A stretch of DNA of 64,000 nucleotides, taken from Pseudacidovorax sp. NFM-22. GTDB taxonomy: Bacteria > Pseudomonadota > Gammaproteobacteria > Burkholderiales > Burkholderiaceae_C. Shown in pieces: positions 25,458-34,787 of the stretch. Each line of letters begins with the position of its first letter. The first letter of the stretch is position 1. The position numbers were made by a program, and so were the translations under genes. Below the pieces are notes generated by a model. That model was given only the letters and a program-made list of their open reading frames with translations. It was not told the DNA's origin and did no database searches. The DNA lies in assembly GCF_021401245.1 (NCBI RefSeq), contig NZ_JACBFY010000005.1:372001-436000 (forward strand), written 5' to 3'.

Positions 25458-27707
25458 CTACGGCGCGGGGCCCTTGCTCACCTGCCACCAGCGCGGCAGC
25501 AGCGCCAGCACCTCGGGCTGGGCAAAGCGGTCGTCCAGCAGGTGCACCACGCCCGTGTCCTGCTCGGTGCGCACCACCCGCCCCGCCGCCTGCACCACCT
25601 TGCGCAGGCCGGGGTAGAGGTAGGTGTAGGCATAGCCCTGGCCGAACATGGCCTCCATGCGCTCGCGCAGCACCTCGTTGGCCTCGTCGTGCTGCGGCAG
25701 GCCCAGGCTGGCGACGAAGGCGCCCACCAGCCGGTCGCCGGGCAGGTCAACGCCTTCGGCGAAGGCGCCACCCAGCACCGCGAAAGCGATGCCCTGTCCG
25801 CCTGGCGCGAAGCGGGCGACGAAGGCGGTGCGCTCGCGTTCGGGCATGCCGGACGACTGCCGCCAGACCGGCACCCCGGGATGCTGGCGCGCGAAGGCCT
25901 CGAAAGCCATGTCCAGGTAGGCGAAGCTGCTGAAGAAGGCGATGTAGTTGCCCGGCCGCTGCGCGAACTGCCGGGCCATCGCGGCCGTGATCCGCGGCAG
26001 CGAGCGCGGACGGTCGCGCAGGCGCGTGGAGACGTCGCGCGCCACCTCCACGCGCAGCTGCTCGGCGCGGAAGGGCGAGTCCACCTCCAGCTCCACCGTG
26101 TCCTCGGGCAGGCCCAGCAGGTCGCGGTAGTAGCCGAAGGGCGCGATGGTGCCCGAGAAGAGCACGGTCGTGGACGCCCCCGCGAAGCGCGGCCGCAGGA
26201 AGCCGGCGGGCACCAGGTTGCGGACGGCCAGGGTCAGCGGCTCGCCCTCGGGCGTGTTCGTCACCTCGAAGACCGAATGCGGCCCGAAGACGTCGGCCAG
26301 CCGCACCAGCGCCAGCAGGCCGAAGAACAGTTCCTGCAGCGGCCCGGGCAGCTCCGGCGACGACTGCGCCGCATGCTCCGACAGGGCCGCGACCGCATCG
26401 GCCAGGCTGCGCACCAGCGGCTCGGGCAGGTCGGTGGCCGCGGCATAGGGCACGGCCTGGGCGCGCGACACCTGCCGCCATTCGCGCCGCAGCCTTCGCA
26501 AGGCCGCCTGCACGAAGGCCGGCGCCACCGCCTCGCCGCCGTCGAGCAGCGTGAAGGCCAGCGTGGTCGAGTACATGGCGCGTGCCCGGTCCACCAGGTT
26601 GTGGGCCTCGTCGACCAGCACGGCCACCTGCCACTCCTCCTCGCGGGCGAGCGCATGCAGCATCGCGCTGCCGTCGAAGTAGTAGTTGTAGTCGCCCACC
26701 ACCACGTCGCTCCAGCGCACCATCTCCTGGCTCAGGAAGTAGGGACACACGCCATGGCCGGCGGCGATGCGGCGCAGGCCCTCGCGGTCCAGCCAGCGGG
26801 CCTCGGCGGCTTCGGCGCGGGCCGCCGGCAGGCGGTCGTAGAAGCCCTTGGCCAGCGGGCAGCTGTCGCCATGGCAGGCGGCACCGGGGCGCTCGCAGGC
26901 CGACTCGCGTGCGCTCAGCTCCAGCACCCGCAGCGCCCGGTCCTCGCCCAACTGGCGCAGGGCGTCGAGCGCCACTTGCCGCCCGGGCGTCTTGGCGGTG
27001 AGGAAGAACACCTTGTCCGTGCCGTGCGCCGCCAGGCCACGCAGCAGCGGATAGGTGGTGGCCAGCGTCTTGCCGATGCCCGTGGGCGCCTGGGCGATCA
27101 GGCAGCGCCGGCGCGCGGCGGCGCGGTAGACGTCGCGCGAAAGCTTGTGCTGGCCGGCGCGGAAGTCACCGAGCGGAAAGACCAACTGCGCCATCTGCGC
27201 ATCGCGCTGCGCGCGGTGGGCCTCCTCCTGCTGCGCCCAGCGGGCATAGGCGGCGCACATGGCCTGCAGCACAGCTTGCAAGGCAGTCGCCTCGCAATGC
27301 TCCTGCAGCACCGTCTCCTCGCCACTCGCCAGGTCGAGGTAGACCAGGGCGACGGTGATCGACGTGAGCGCATCGCGCTCGCACAGCATGGCCGCATAGG
27401 TCTTGGCCTGCGCCCAGTGCAGCGCGCGGTGGTTGCCCTTGATGCGCGCGAAGTCGCCGCGGAAGGTCTTGATCTCCTCCACCCGCCGTTGGCCGGCGTC
27501 GTAACCGTCGGCCCGGCCGCGCAACTGCAGGCCGTCGACGACCGTCTCCAGCGCCACCTCGCGCTCGTAGCCCGGTCCGCGCCGCGACTGCACCAGCGAA
27601 TGGCCGGCCTGCCCTTCGTGCGCGGTGGGCGCCGGCACGAAGCGGATGTCCAGGTCTCCCGCCTTGGCCGCGAAGGCGCACAGCGACTTGACGGAGACGC
27701 GGGTCAT
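25458..27707 (-). CDS. XPD/DinG-type Fe-S helicase with N-terminal RecB-like nuclease domain
   Basis: 749 residues. The N-terminal ~165 residues carry PD-(D/E)XK nuclease motifs: GRADGYD with Asp67, EEIK (Glu78, Lys80) and QAKTY (100-104). The helicase has Walker A APTGIGKT (207-214), four cysteines spaced as an Fe-S cluster (271, 278, 283, 321), DEAH at 366-369, and a C-terminal Q-x-GR-like motif VVQAAGRVVRTEQD. It should unwind DNA 5' to 3' and possibly cut it. It lies 30 bp from the MFS gene with no obvious functional link. Confidence 0.9.
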   Translation of the reverse strand: MTRVSVKSLCAFAAKAGDLDIRFVPAPTAHEGQAGHSLVQSRRGPGYEREVALETVVDGLQLRGRADGYDAGQRRVEEIKTFRGDFARIKGNHRALHWAQAKTYAAMLCERDALTSITVALVYLDLASGEETVLQEHCEATALQAVLQAMCAAYARWAQQEEAHRAQRDAQMAQLVFPLGDFRAGQHKLSRDVYRAAARRRCLIAQAPTGIGKTLATTYPLLRGLAAHGTDKVFFLTAKTPGRQVALDALRQLGEDRALRVLELSARESACERPGAACHGDSCPLAKGFYDRLPAARAEAAEARWLDREGLRRIAAGHGVCPYFLSQEMVRWSDVVVGDYNYYFDGSAMLHALAREEEWQVAVLVDEAHNLVDRARAMYSTTLAFTLLDGGEAVAPAFVQAALRRLRREWRQVSRAQAVPYAAATDLPEPLVRSLADAVAALSEHAAQSSPELPGPLQELFFGLLALVRLADVFGPHSVFEVTNTPEGEPLTLAVRNLVPAGFLRPRFAGASTTVLFSGTIAPFGYYRDLLGLPEDTVELEVDSPFRAEQLRVEVARDVSTRLRDRPRSLPRITAAMARQFAQRPGNYIAFFSSFAYLDMAFEAFARQHPGVPVWRQSSGMPERERTAFVARFAPGGQGIAFAVLGGAFAEGVDLPGDRLVGAFVASLGLPQHDEANEVLRERMEAMFGQGYAYTYLYPGLRKVVQAAGRVVRTEQDTGVVHLLDDRFAQPEVLALLPRWWQVSKGPAP

Positions 27708-27737
27708 GTCGGACTTCGCTTGAGCGAGGCTGGGCGC

Positions 27738-28967
27738 TCAGCGGGGCATCGCCGCGGCGCGGACGACGCGTGCGCGGCCGGCACCTGCGCCAGCCAAAGC
27801 CAGCGCCACGCCGATCAACCCGAAGAGCACCGCCGAGGCGCGGAAGCTGCCCGTCCAGGCCCGCAGCAGCCCCACCAGCATCGGCCCCGTCGCGGCCACC
27901 AGGTAGCCCACGCCCTGCGCCATGCCCGAGAGCTGGGCGGCGACGCGCGCGTCGGGCGAGCGCATCACGATCATCGTGAGCGCCAGCGAGAAGGTGCCGC
28001 CCTGCGCGATGCCCAGCAGCACCGCCCAGCCCCAGATGCCGCCCAGCGGCGCGAACATGCAGGCCCACAGCGTCGCCACCGTGAGCACGGCCAGCCCCAC
28101 GGCCAGCGCCACCTGGTTGCGCTGGCGCTGCGCCAGCGTGGGCAGCACCAGGCAGGTGGGCACCTGCACCAGCACCGACAGCGAGACCACGAAGCCGGCC
28201 GTGGCCGCAGCCAGGCCCCGCTCGCGCAGCACGGGCGCCAGCCAGCCCATCACCGAATAGGCGAGCGCCGACTGCAGGCCCATGAACAGCGTGACCTGCC
28301 AGGCCAGCCCGTCGCCCCACAGGCCGCGCACCCGGAAGGCGGAATCGCCGGCATCCCGCCGCGCCGGCCAGGCACGCGGCGCCCACAGCGCCAGGGCGAC
28401 CGCGGCCGGCACGGTCCACATTGCCAGCGCGCCCTGCCATCCCAGGCCCAGCGCCTGCTGCAAGGGCACGGTGAAGCCCGCCCCGCTGGCGGCGCCGGCG
28501 CACACGGCCATGGTGTACAGGCCCATCATCAGCGCCGTGCGGCTGTCGAAGTCGCGCTTGACCAGGGCCGACAGCAGCACGTTGGCCACCGCGATGCCCA
28601 CGCCCGCCAGCGCCGAGGCCGCAAACAGCAGTGGCAGTTGCGCCGAGCCGCGCAGCAGCGTGCCGGCGGTGATGAGCACCATGCAGGCCAGCAGCGTGCG
28701 CTCGATGCCCAGGCGCCGGCCGAGCCAAGGCGCCACCATCGCGAAGGCACCGAGGCAGATCACGGGCAGGGTGGTCAGCGCACTGGCCGCGGCCGCCGAC
28801 ATGCCGGTGGCCGCCACGATATCGGGCAGCACCACCGACAGGCTGGAGAACACCGGCCGCAGGTTGAAGGCGATGAGCACGATCGACAGGGCGAGCAGCC
28901 CCAGGTTCTGCGCAACGGGGCCGGATCGCGGGCGGGAGGACGTGGAAGCGGTGGGAAAGGCAGGCAT
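27738..28967 (-). CDS. MFS transporter, CynX/NimT (cyanate permease-like) group
   Basis: 409 residues from ATG 28967. About 12 hydrophobic segments are visible. The N-terminal pattern LIAFNLRPVFSSLSVVLPDI is the CynX/NimT hallmark, and GLYTMAVCAGAASGAGFTVP follows near 155. Members move small anions or drugs such as cyanate or nitroimidazoles; the substrate here is unknown. The much longer open frame continuing upstream runs into the antisense of the next gene and is not coding. No strong Shine-Dalgarno precedes the chosen start. Confidence 0.88.
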   Translation of the reverse strand: MPAFPTASTSSRPRSGPVAQNLGLLALSIVLIAFNLRPVFSSLSVVLPDIVAATGMSAAAASALTTLPVICLGAFAMVAPWLGRRLGIERTLLACMVLITAGTLLRGSAQLPLLFAASALAGVGIAVANVLLSALVKRDFDSRTALMMGLYTMAVCAGAASGAGFTVPLQQALGLGWQGALAMWTVPAAVALALWAPRAWPARRDAGDSAFRVRGLWGDGLAWQVTLFMGLQSALAYSVMGWLAPVLRERGLAAATAGFVVSLSVLVQVPTCLVLPTLAQRQRNQVALAVGLAVLTVATLWACMFAPLGGIWGWAVLLGIAQGGTFSLALTMIVMRSPDARVAAQLSGMAQGVGYLVAATGPMLVGLLRAWTGSFRASAVLFGLIGVALALAGAGAGRARVVRAAAMPR

Positions 28968-29273
28968 GCAAGAGAAAGGCAGCACCCGCAGGTGCGCGAA
29001 GGTCGTGGCCGACGACGGGCGCCGCTGGAACGGCGGCAGGTCCGCCGTGGGAGCGCGGATGCTGCCACAGCGGGCCCATGCGGGCTGTCGCGCACGCCGA
29101 AACCCATGAAGGCCGCGCAGCCCGCAGCGGGTGGCTCGTAGGACGGCACCGCCAGGGCGCCGCGCATCGCGCGGCGGCGGGTGTAGTCCGGGGGCGGGGG
29201 GTCGGTCGCGGCCGACAGCCACCCGCGCTGCGCCCTTGCCGACGCGACCGGCCAACACCCCGATGGTGGACCC
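28968..29273. other. 306-bp divergent intergenic region, no feature recognised
   Basis: This GC-rich stretch separates the divergent MFS and diiron-protein genes and must hold at least one promoter. No convincing inverted repeat, terminator or small gene was seen. Confidence 0.5.
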
Positions 29274-30809
29274 ATGCAGAACACACGCCTTGCCCGAAGG
29301 GCCGCCGAAGAAGCCCAGATGCTCCACCTCACCCCCGCCGCGCCCCCGGCGCCGCGACAGCCCCGGGCTGCCGCCCCTGCCGCGAACGAGGACGGCCGGG
29401 CACTGGCCCACGGCGCCCGCGCGCTCTACGAGGCGCTGCTGCAGGCCAACGACCGGCCCGACGCCGCTTTGCGCGCCCAGGCGCGCGCCTTCATCGAGCG
29501 CTGGCGCGCGGAGATGCGGACGCAGCCCTGCGACCTGCCCGCTTCGCCCGACGGCCTGGCCACCTGGCAGCAGGCCAACCTGGCCTCGACCGGCGCGGCC
29601 TACCAGGCCTATCTGGCCGTGCGCAAGGCGGGCGGGCCACGGCGCTACTTCGGCAGTCGCTCGCATGCGCTCAACTTCCTGCGCGCGGTCGCGCCCACCA
29701 AGCTGGTGGATGGCGCCTGGCTGTATGGCCTGCTGCCCGATGCCGCCAACCCGCACCTCAACGACCTGATCCTCACGTACGTGGAGGAACTGGGCGACGG
29801 CGACCCCGACAAGAACCACGTGCTGCTCTACCGCCGCCTGCTCGATGCCATGGGCATCGTGGACTGGGCCGAACAGCCCGACGAGGCCTACGTGCAGGGT
29901 GCGCTGCAGCTGTCGCTGGCCGCCTGCACCACCGAGCTGCTGCCCGAGGTGATCGGCTTCAACCTGGGCTACGAGCAGCTGCCGCTGCACCTGTTGATCA
30001 CGGCCTACGAGCTGGACGAGCTGGGCATCGACCCGACCTACTTCACGCTGCATGTGACGGTGGACAACGCCGCGGGCGGCCATGCGCAGCGCGCCCTGCG
30101 GGCCGCAGCCGAGAACCTGCCCGCCCTGGCCGACCGCGAGGCCTTCTGGGCCCGGGTGGCCGACGGCTACATGCTGAGCAACGCCGGCCAGGGCACCACG
30201 GACGCCATCGCCACCTTCGACCCCCACCAAGCCCTGCTGCAGGTGCTGGGGGGCCGGGCCGGCGAAGGCAGCCTGGCTCATTCCGACTACTGCCGCATCG
30301 AAGGCCGCACGGTCAACCAGTGGCTGGCCGATCCGCCCGCCATCGGCGGTTTCGTGGCCGCCCTCGAACGCAAGGGGTGGCTGGTGCGGGGCAGCGACCC
30401 CGCGCAGAGCCGCTTCTGGGCACTGCTGCAGGGCGAGCACGCGAGCATGTTCGGCGTCTTCGGCGACTACGAGCTGCAGGTCATCTACGACTGGATCCGC
30501 GGCGATGCCGCGGCCGATGGGGCGGCGTTCGTCCGCGCCGGCCCGTCAGCACGGGCGCCGGCGCCCCCGCGCGCCTTCCGGCATGTCCGGCGGGCCGCTC
30601 AGGGCCAGACGCCACTGTCGCTGGCCACGCTGGCCGAGGACGGCAGCACGCTCGACCCGGACCTGGCCGCGTTGCGGCAGATGCTGGACGGTGACGATGT
30701 GGCCGGTCGCGGCGCGGCGCTGCGCCGGCTGCTGGGACCGGCCATGCACTGGGGGCCGGCGGGGCTGGAAGCCACCCGTCACGTCGCCCAGATGATGCGG
30801 GCCGCCTGA
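29274..30809 (+). CDS. Iron-containing redox enzyme family protein (haem-oxygenase-like diiron fold)
   Basis: 511 residues. The first ~60 are low-complexity Ala/Pro-rich. The rest resembles the large HDO-like family annotated as iron-containing redox enzymes. Potential metal ligands are in LTYVEELGDG (Glu171/172), KNHVLL (His182), LLPEVIGFNLGYEQLP (Glu225, Glu234) and FTLHVTVDNAAGGHA (His260, Asp264, His270). Characterised relatives of the fold oxidise or cleave fatty acids, amino acids or amines with O2, but this branch has no assigned reaction. A C-terminal extension from about 415 onward is unassigned. It is alone on its strand. Confidence 0.75.
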   Translation: MQNTRLARRAAEEAQMLHLTPAAPPAPRQPRAAAPAANEDGRALAHGARALYEALLQANDRPDAALRAQARAFIERWRAEMRTQPCDLPASPDGLATWQQANLASTGAAYQAYLAVRKAGGPRRYFGSRSHALNFLRAVAPTKLVDGAWLYGLLPDAANPHLNDLILTYVEELGDGDPDKNHVLLYRRLLDAMGIVDWAEQPDEAYVQGALQLSLAACTTELLPEVIGFNLGYEQLPLHLLITAYELDELGIDPTYFTLHVTVDNAAGGHAQRALRAAAENLPALADREAFWARVADGYMLSNAGQGTTDAIATFDPHQALLQVLGGRAGEGSLAHSDYCRIEGRTVNQWLADPPAIGGFVAALERKGWLVRGSDPAQSRFWALLQGEHASMFGVFGDYELQVIYDWIRGDAAADGAAFVRAGPSARAPAPPRAFRHVRRAAQGQTPLSLATLAEDGSTLDPDLAALRQMLDGDDVAGRGAALRRLLGPAMHWGPAGLEATRHVAQMMRAA

Positions 30810-30846
30810 GCGCGCTCGTGCCGGGCCGCGCCGCCCGCCGGGGGCT

Positions 30847-33654
30847 TCAGGCGCCGTGGGCGGCGCGACGCCCGGCGTCCAGCGCCAGCAGGCGCGCAAG
30901 CAGGATCTCCACCTGGGCCGGCTTGGCGAAGTGGTCGTCGAAGCCGGCGGCCAGCGCCTTCTGCCGGTCGGCCTCGCGGCCATAGCCGGTGAGCGCGATC
31001 AGCGCCATCCGGGCGGTGGCGGGCTGGGCGCGCAGACGCGTGGCCAGTTCATGCCCACTCAGTCCCGGCAGCCCGATGTCCACGATGGCCCCCTCCCCCG
31101 GCTCGTCGGCCAGGGCGTCCAGGGCCGCCTCCGCCGAATACACCACGCGCACGCGGTGCCCTTCCAGCTCCAGCCAACTGGCCAGCGAATCGGCCGCGTC
31201 CTGGTTGTCGTCCACGACAAGCAGCGACAGGACCTGCCGCGGCAGCGCAGGGGGCGCGGCCGCCTCTGCCGCGGCTGCGGGCAGTGCGTGAAGGGGCAGG
31301 CGCAGTTCGAAGGTGCTGCCCCGACCCACGCCCGCGCTGTGCACGGTGATGGCACCGCCGTGCAGCCCGGCCAGGCTCTGCGCAATCGCCAGGCCCAGCC
31401 CCAGGCCGCCCGCGGCCCGCTGCAGCGGCTGCTCGCCCTGCACGAAGCGTTCGAAGACGCGCGGCAGCAGCTCGGGCGCGATGCCGATGCCCTCGTCGAT
31501 GACCTGCAGCACCGCCTGCGGATGCGCAGCCGCCATGTCCACCGCCAGCACCACGCGGATGGCCTTGCCCGCCTCGGTGAACTTGGCGGCGTTGTTCAGC
31601 AGGTTGCCGACCACCTGCGCCAGGCGCAGCGGATCGCCATGGACCGGCACGGGCTCGGCGGGCAGCCTCACCACGGGCATCTCTGGGCGCTGCTGCAGCA
31701 CGGGCAGCGTGAGCTCCAGCGCCCGCGCCACCACGTCGCGCAGGTCCAGCGTCTCGGGGCGCAGGACGATCTTGCCCGAGACGATGCGCGAGACGTCCAG
31801 CAGGTCGTCCACCATGCGCGACAGGTGGCGCACCTGCCGCTCGATGATCTGCCGCTCGCGCGGGAAGGCCTGCGGGTCGCGGCGCTGCACCAGCTGCAGC
31901 GCCAGCGCGATGGGCGCGAGCGGGTTGCGCAGCTCGTGGCCCAGCATGGCCAGGAACTCGTCCTTGGCCTGGTTGGCGTCCTCGGCCTGCTTCTGCGCCG
32001 CGCGGGCCCGGGCGAAAAGCCGCACGTTGTCCAGCGCCAGCGCGGCGCGCTGGGCCAGATCGTTGATCAACGCGCCGTCCTCGGGCGTGAAGCGGCGGCC
32101 CGACTCGGCCTGCAGCACGGCCATCGCGCCGATGGTGCGGCCGCGCGCGACCAGCGGCACGATGCAGCCGGCCGTGACGCCGAAGGCCTGCACGAACTCC
32201 CGCAACTGCGGATCGAGCGCTTCGGGCATGCCCTCGTCCTCGATGTTGCGCAGGAAGCTGCGGCCGGTGGCCACGGCCCACGGGAAGGCGCCGGGCGCAT
32301 CCGCTGGCGCGGCGCGCGTCTCCACCAGGGCTGCGATGGCGGCCGTGCGCGCGGGGTCGAAGTGGTGCGTCAGCTTGCGCTGCAGCACGCCGTGTTCGTC
32401 CAGCAGGTCGATGCGGCAGAGGTCGCCCACCGAGGGCACGATCAGCGCGGCGATGGCGCGCAGCGTGGCCTCCTCCTCCAGCGACTGCGACAGCACCGCG
32501 CCGGCACTGACCAGCCGGGCCAGCCGCTGCTGGGCCGCCTGCGCGGCCGTGCTGGCCGCGCGCTCGGCCTCCAGCAGCTGCTGGCGCTCGGCCTCGCTGC
32601 GCCGGCGCTGCAGCGAGGCCGCCGCCAGCGCGTCCGCCACGGCATCCACCTCGGGCACGCGGGAAGGCGCCATCGCAACCGGCTCGCCCCGGCCCAGCGC
32701 GTCGGCCTGCTGGCGCAGCCGGGCCATGGGGCCGGTGACGCCGCGCGAGATCCACCACGCGGCCAGCGCCCCGTAGGCCAGGGAGAAGAGCAGGCCGCCG
32801 AGATAGGCGACATAGGTGCGGCGCAGCGGCGACTCGGCCAGGTCGGCCGACGCGCCCAGCACGACGAACCACGGCGCCGACTCCAGCCGGGCCACGGCGG
32901 TCTGCGAGCGCACGCCGTCCACGTTGGTCGAGCGTCCGACGCCGTCGGGCGCATCGCCCATCTGCGCCAGCAGGCGGCGCAGCGTGTCGCTCGGGCCGCT
33001 GCCGCGCAACCGTGCGTCGTCGATGTTGCGCGCCACGCGGCGCTCGCGCGAGTCGAAGACCGACACCGACCAGCCCTCGGGCACGCGCTGGCGGCCCAGC
33101 ACGGCGGTGATGGCCTCCGGCCGCACGACCGCGGTCAGCACCTGGAGGGTCTGGCCATCGCGGATCACGGGCACGCGCACCGCGAAGGCGAGCCGGCCTG
33201 CCGGCCCCGGCACCAGGGCGCCGACGGCAGGCTGGCCGGTGCGCAGCACCCGCTGCAGGCTGTCGTCGTCGACCACGCGCCGCAGCGGGCCGGAGACGCC
33301 GCCGTCGGTGTTGAAGAGCAGACGCCCGTCCGGCGCCGCGAGCACCAGCGCCAGCCATTCGGGATGCGAACGCCGCACGGCGGTGGCCAGCCGCGTCGCC
33401 TGGCTCAGGCCGTCGCCGGCCTGGGTGCCCAGCGGCTCGGTCAGGGCCAGGGCGTCGAGGGCGGCGATGGTCAGGCGCAGTTCGCTGTCCACCGCGGTGG
33501 CGACGGCGCGGGCCACGCCCAGGGTGCTGGCCCGGTGCTGGTCCTGCTGGCTTTCGGCCAGCGCGTACAGCGCCAGGCCGCAGACGATGGCCAGCGGAAG
33601 AATGGCCATCGATGCGATCAGCATCAGCCGGCCCTGCATCGTGATGATGCGCAT
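30847..33654 (-). CDS. Membrane hybrid histidine kinase (extracytoplasmic sensor-HAMP-like-GAF-kinase-receiver)
   Basis: 935 residues from ATG 33654, preceded by GAGGAG. TM1 is at about 7-33, a periplasmic dCache-like sensor spans 34-280, and TM2 is at about 281-303, followed by a HAMP-like linker. A GAF domain spans roughly 380-550. The kinase has His573 in MLGHELRNPL, an N box NLLNNAAKF and GGLGLGLAIAQS. The receiver has Asp815/816, Asp859 and Lys911. Its catalytic core is strikingly like that of the kinase at 23359. The output is unknown because the receiver carries no DNA-binding domain and no partner regulator lies nearby. Confidence 0.92.
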   Translation of the reverse strand: MRIITMQGRLMLIASMAILPLAIVCGLALYALAESQQDQHRASTLGVARAVATAVDSELRLTIAALDALALTEPLGTQAGDGLSQATRLATAVRRSHPEWLALVLAAPDGRLLFNTDGGVSGPLRRVVDDDSLQRVLRTGQPAVGALVPGPAGRLAFAVRVPVIRDGQTLQVLTAVVRPEAITAVLGRQRVPEGWSVSVFDSRERRVARNIDDARLRGSGPSDTLRRLLAQMGDAPDGVGRSTNVDGVRSQTAVARLESAPWFVVLGASADLAESPLRRTYVAYLGGLLFSLAYGALAAWWISRGVTGPMARLRQQADALGRGEPVAMAPSRVPEVDAVADALAAASLQRRRSEAERQQLLEAERAASTAAQAAQQRLARLVSAGAVLSQSLEEEATLRAIAALIVPSVGDLCRIDLLDEHGVLQRKLTHHFDPARTAAIAALVETRAAPADAPGAFPWAVATGRSFLRNIEDEGMPEALDPQLREFVQAFGVTAGCIVPLVARGRTIGAMAVLQAESGRRFTPEDGALINDLAQRAALALDNVRLFARARAAQKQAEDANQAKDEFLAMLGHELRNPLAPIALALQLVQRRDPQAFPRERQIIERQVRHLSRMVDDLLDVSRIVSGKIVLRPETLDLRDVVARALELTLPVLQQRPEMPVVRLPAEPVPVHGDPLRLAQVVGNLLNNAAKFTEAGKAIRVVLAVDMAAAHPQAVLQVIDEGIGIAPELLPRVFERFVQGEQPLQRAAGGLGLGLAIAQSLAGLHGGAITVHSAGVGRGSTFELRLPLHALPAAAAEAAAPPALPRQVLSLLVVDDNQDAADSLASWLELEGHRVRVVYSAEAALDALADEPGEGAIVDIGLPGLSGHELATRLRAQPATARMALIALTGYGREADRQKALAAGFDDHFAKPAQVEILLARLLALDAGRRAAHGA

Positions 33655-33739
33655 GCGTCTCCTCAGGGGGGTGGGGCCGGCCGCCGGCGGGCGCGGCCGC
33701 GCGATTGTGCAGCAGCCCCCCGGCCGCCGTGTGCCGGGG

Positions 33740-34636
33740 TCATCCCGGCGCGGCCAGCGCGGCGAACTCCTCGTCCAGCAGTTGCATGAAGGCCTGGCCG
33801 AGCGTGGAGAGCGGCCGGTGCGTGTTGCTGGCGGCCAGCAACGGAAAGGCGGGCGCCTGGGGCACGGGCACCAGCACCAGGCGGCCCGGCGCGAAGCTGC
33901 GCGCCGACAGGTCGTCGACGAAGGCCACGCCGGCGCCGCTGGCCGCCATGGCACAGGCAGCGTGGCCAGAGCGCACCTCCACCGCACGCCGCGGCACGAT
34001 GTCGCGCTCGGCCAGCCAGCGGTCGATGACCTGGCTCTGGGGTGCCTCGGGGCTGTAGAGCACCAGCCGCTCGCGCAGCGCCGCATCGAAATCGAAGACC
34101 GGTGCCGCCAGCAGCCGATGGCCCGGCGCGAGGGCGCACATCAGACGCCACTGGCCGATCTCGCGCAGGTCGAGCACGGGATGCTCCAGCGGCGCGGAGG
34201 AGACGGCGAGGTCCGCGTCCTCCGCCACCAGCAGCTTGACGATCTCGCGCGTGGGCAGCGCCTCGAAGCCGACCTGCGCATCCGGGAAACGCGCGAGCAG
34301 CCGCGCCGTGGCGCGCGGCACCAGTTCCAGCGCGGTGTTGGCACTGGAGAGCACGCGCAGCGTCGCGTGGGCACCGAAGCGCAGGTGCTGCGCCACGTCC
34401 TGCACATGACGCACGCCCCGGTAAACCTTGTCGACCTCCACCTGCAGCGCCCGCGCCTCCGGTGTGGCGAAGAGCCGGCCATTGCGCCGCTCGAACAGCG
34501 CCACGCCCAGTTGCAGCTCCAGGTGTCGGACCAGCCGGCTCACGCCGGGCTGCGACACATGCAGCAGCCGGGCGGCGCCGGTGATCGAACCGGCACTCAT
34601 CACGGCCCGGAAGACTTCGATCTGGCGCAGGTTCAT
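33740..34636 (-). CDS. LysR-type transcriptional regulator
   Basis: 298 residues from ATG 34636 (MNLRQIEVFRAVMSAGSITG), the canonical LysR start. The helix-turn-helix continues AARLLHVSQPGVSRLVRHLE. The effector domain begins near residue 90 (ATLRVLSSANTALELVP). It is divergent from the Bug-FAD oxidoreductase operon, and a LysR-type T-N11-A site lies between them. This is the usual Burkholderiales arrangement in which the regulator controls the neighbouring uptake and oxidation genes. Confidence 0.93.
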   Translation of the reverse strand: MNLRQIEVFRAVMSAGSITGAARLLHVSQPGVSRLVRHLELQLGVALFERRNGRLFATPEARALQVEVDKVYRGVRHVQDVAQHLRFGAHATLRVLSSANTALELVPRATARLLARFPDAQVGFEALPTREIVKLLVAEDADLAVSSAPLEHPVLDLREIGQWRLMCALAPGHRLLAAPVFDFDAALRERLVLYSPEAPQSQVIDRWLAERDIVPRRAVEVRSGHAACAMAASGAGVAFVDDLSARSFAPGRLVLVPVPQAPAFPLLAASNTHRPLSTLGQAFMQLLDEEFAALAAPG

Positions 34637-34693
34637 GGCGAGGGGCCGAGGCCACGAAGGCCAGAACAACAGAGATTCATCGACACGCCCAAC

Positions 34694-34710
34694 CATAACA
34701 GCCAGGTATG
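34694..34710. promoter_or_regulatory. Candidate LysR binding box (T-N11-A)
   Basis: CATA (34694-34697) and TATG (34707-34710) form a dyad that contains a T-N11-A pattern (T at 34696, A at 34708), located between the divergent LysR gene and the Bug operon, 58 bp upstream of the regulator's start. Confidence 0.45.
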
Positions 34711-34787
34711 CCCCGCCAAAGCCTTGGTATTGGGCGCCGGGGCCAGCGGTTCCTAGCATCGGCGCCACACCTTCCAAGGAGACAACC

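Noticed and set aside
25329-29141. 1270-codon plus-strand open frame
   Set aside because: Antisense to the helicase and MFS genes, no recognisable domain, low-complexity composition.
28968-30440. N-terminal extension of the MFS transporter frame into the region of the diiron protein
   Set aside because: The extension is antisense to a supported gene and the transporter's own N-terminus is complete from 28967.
30856-33789. 977-codon plus-strand open frame
   Set aside because: Shadow of the membrane histidine kinase on the other strand.
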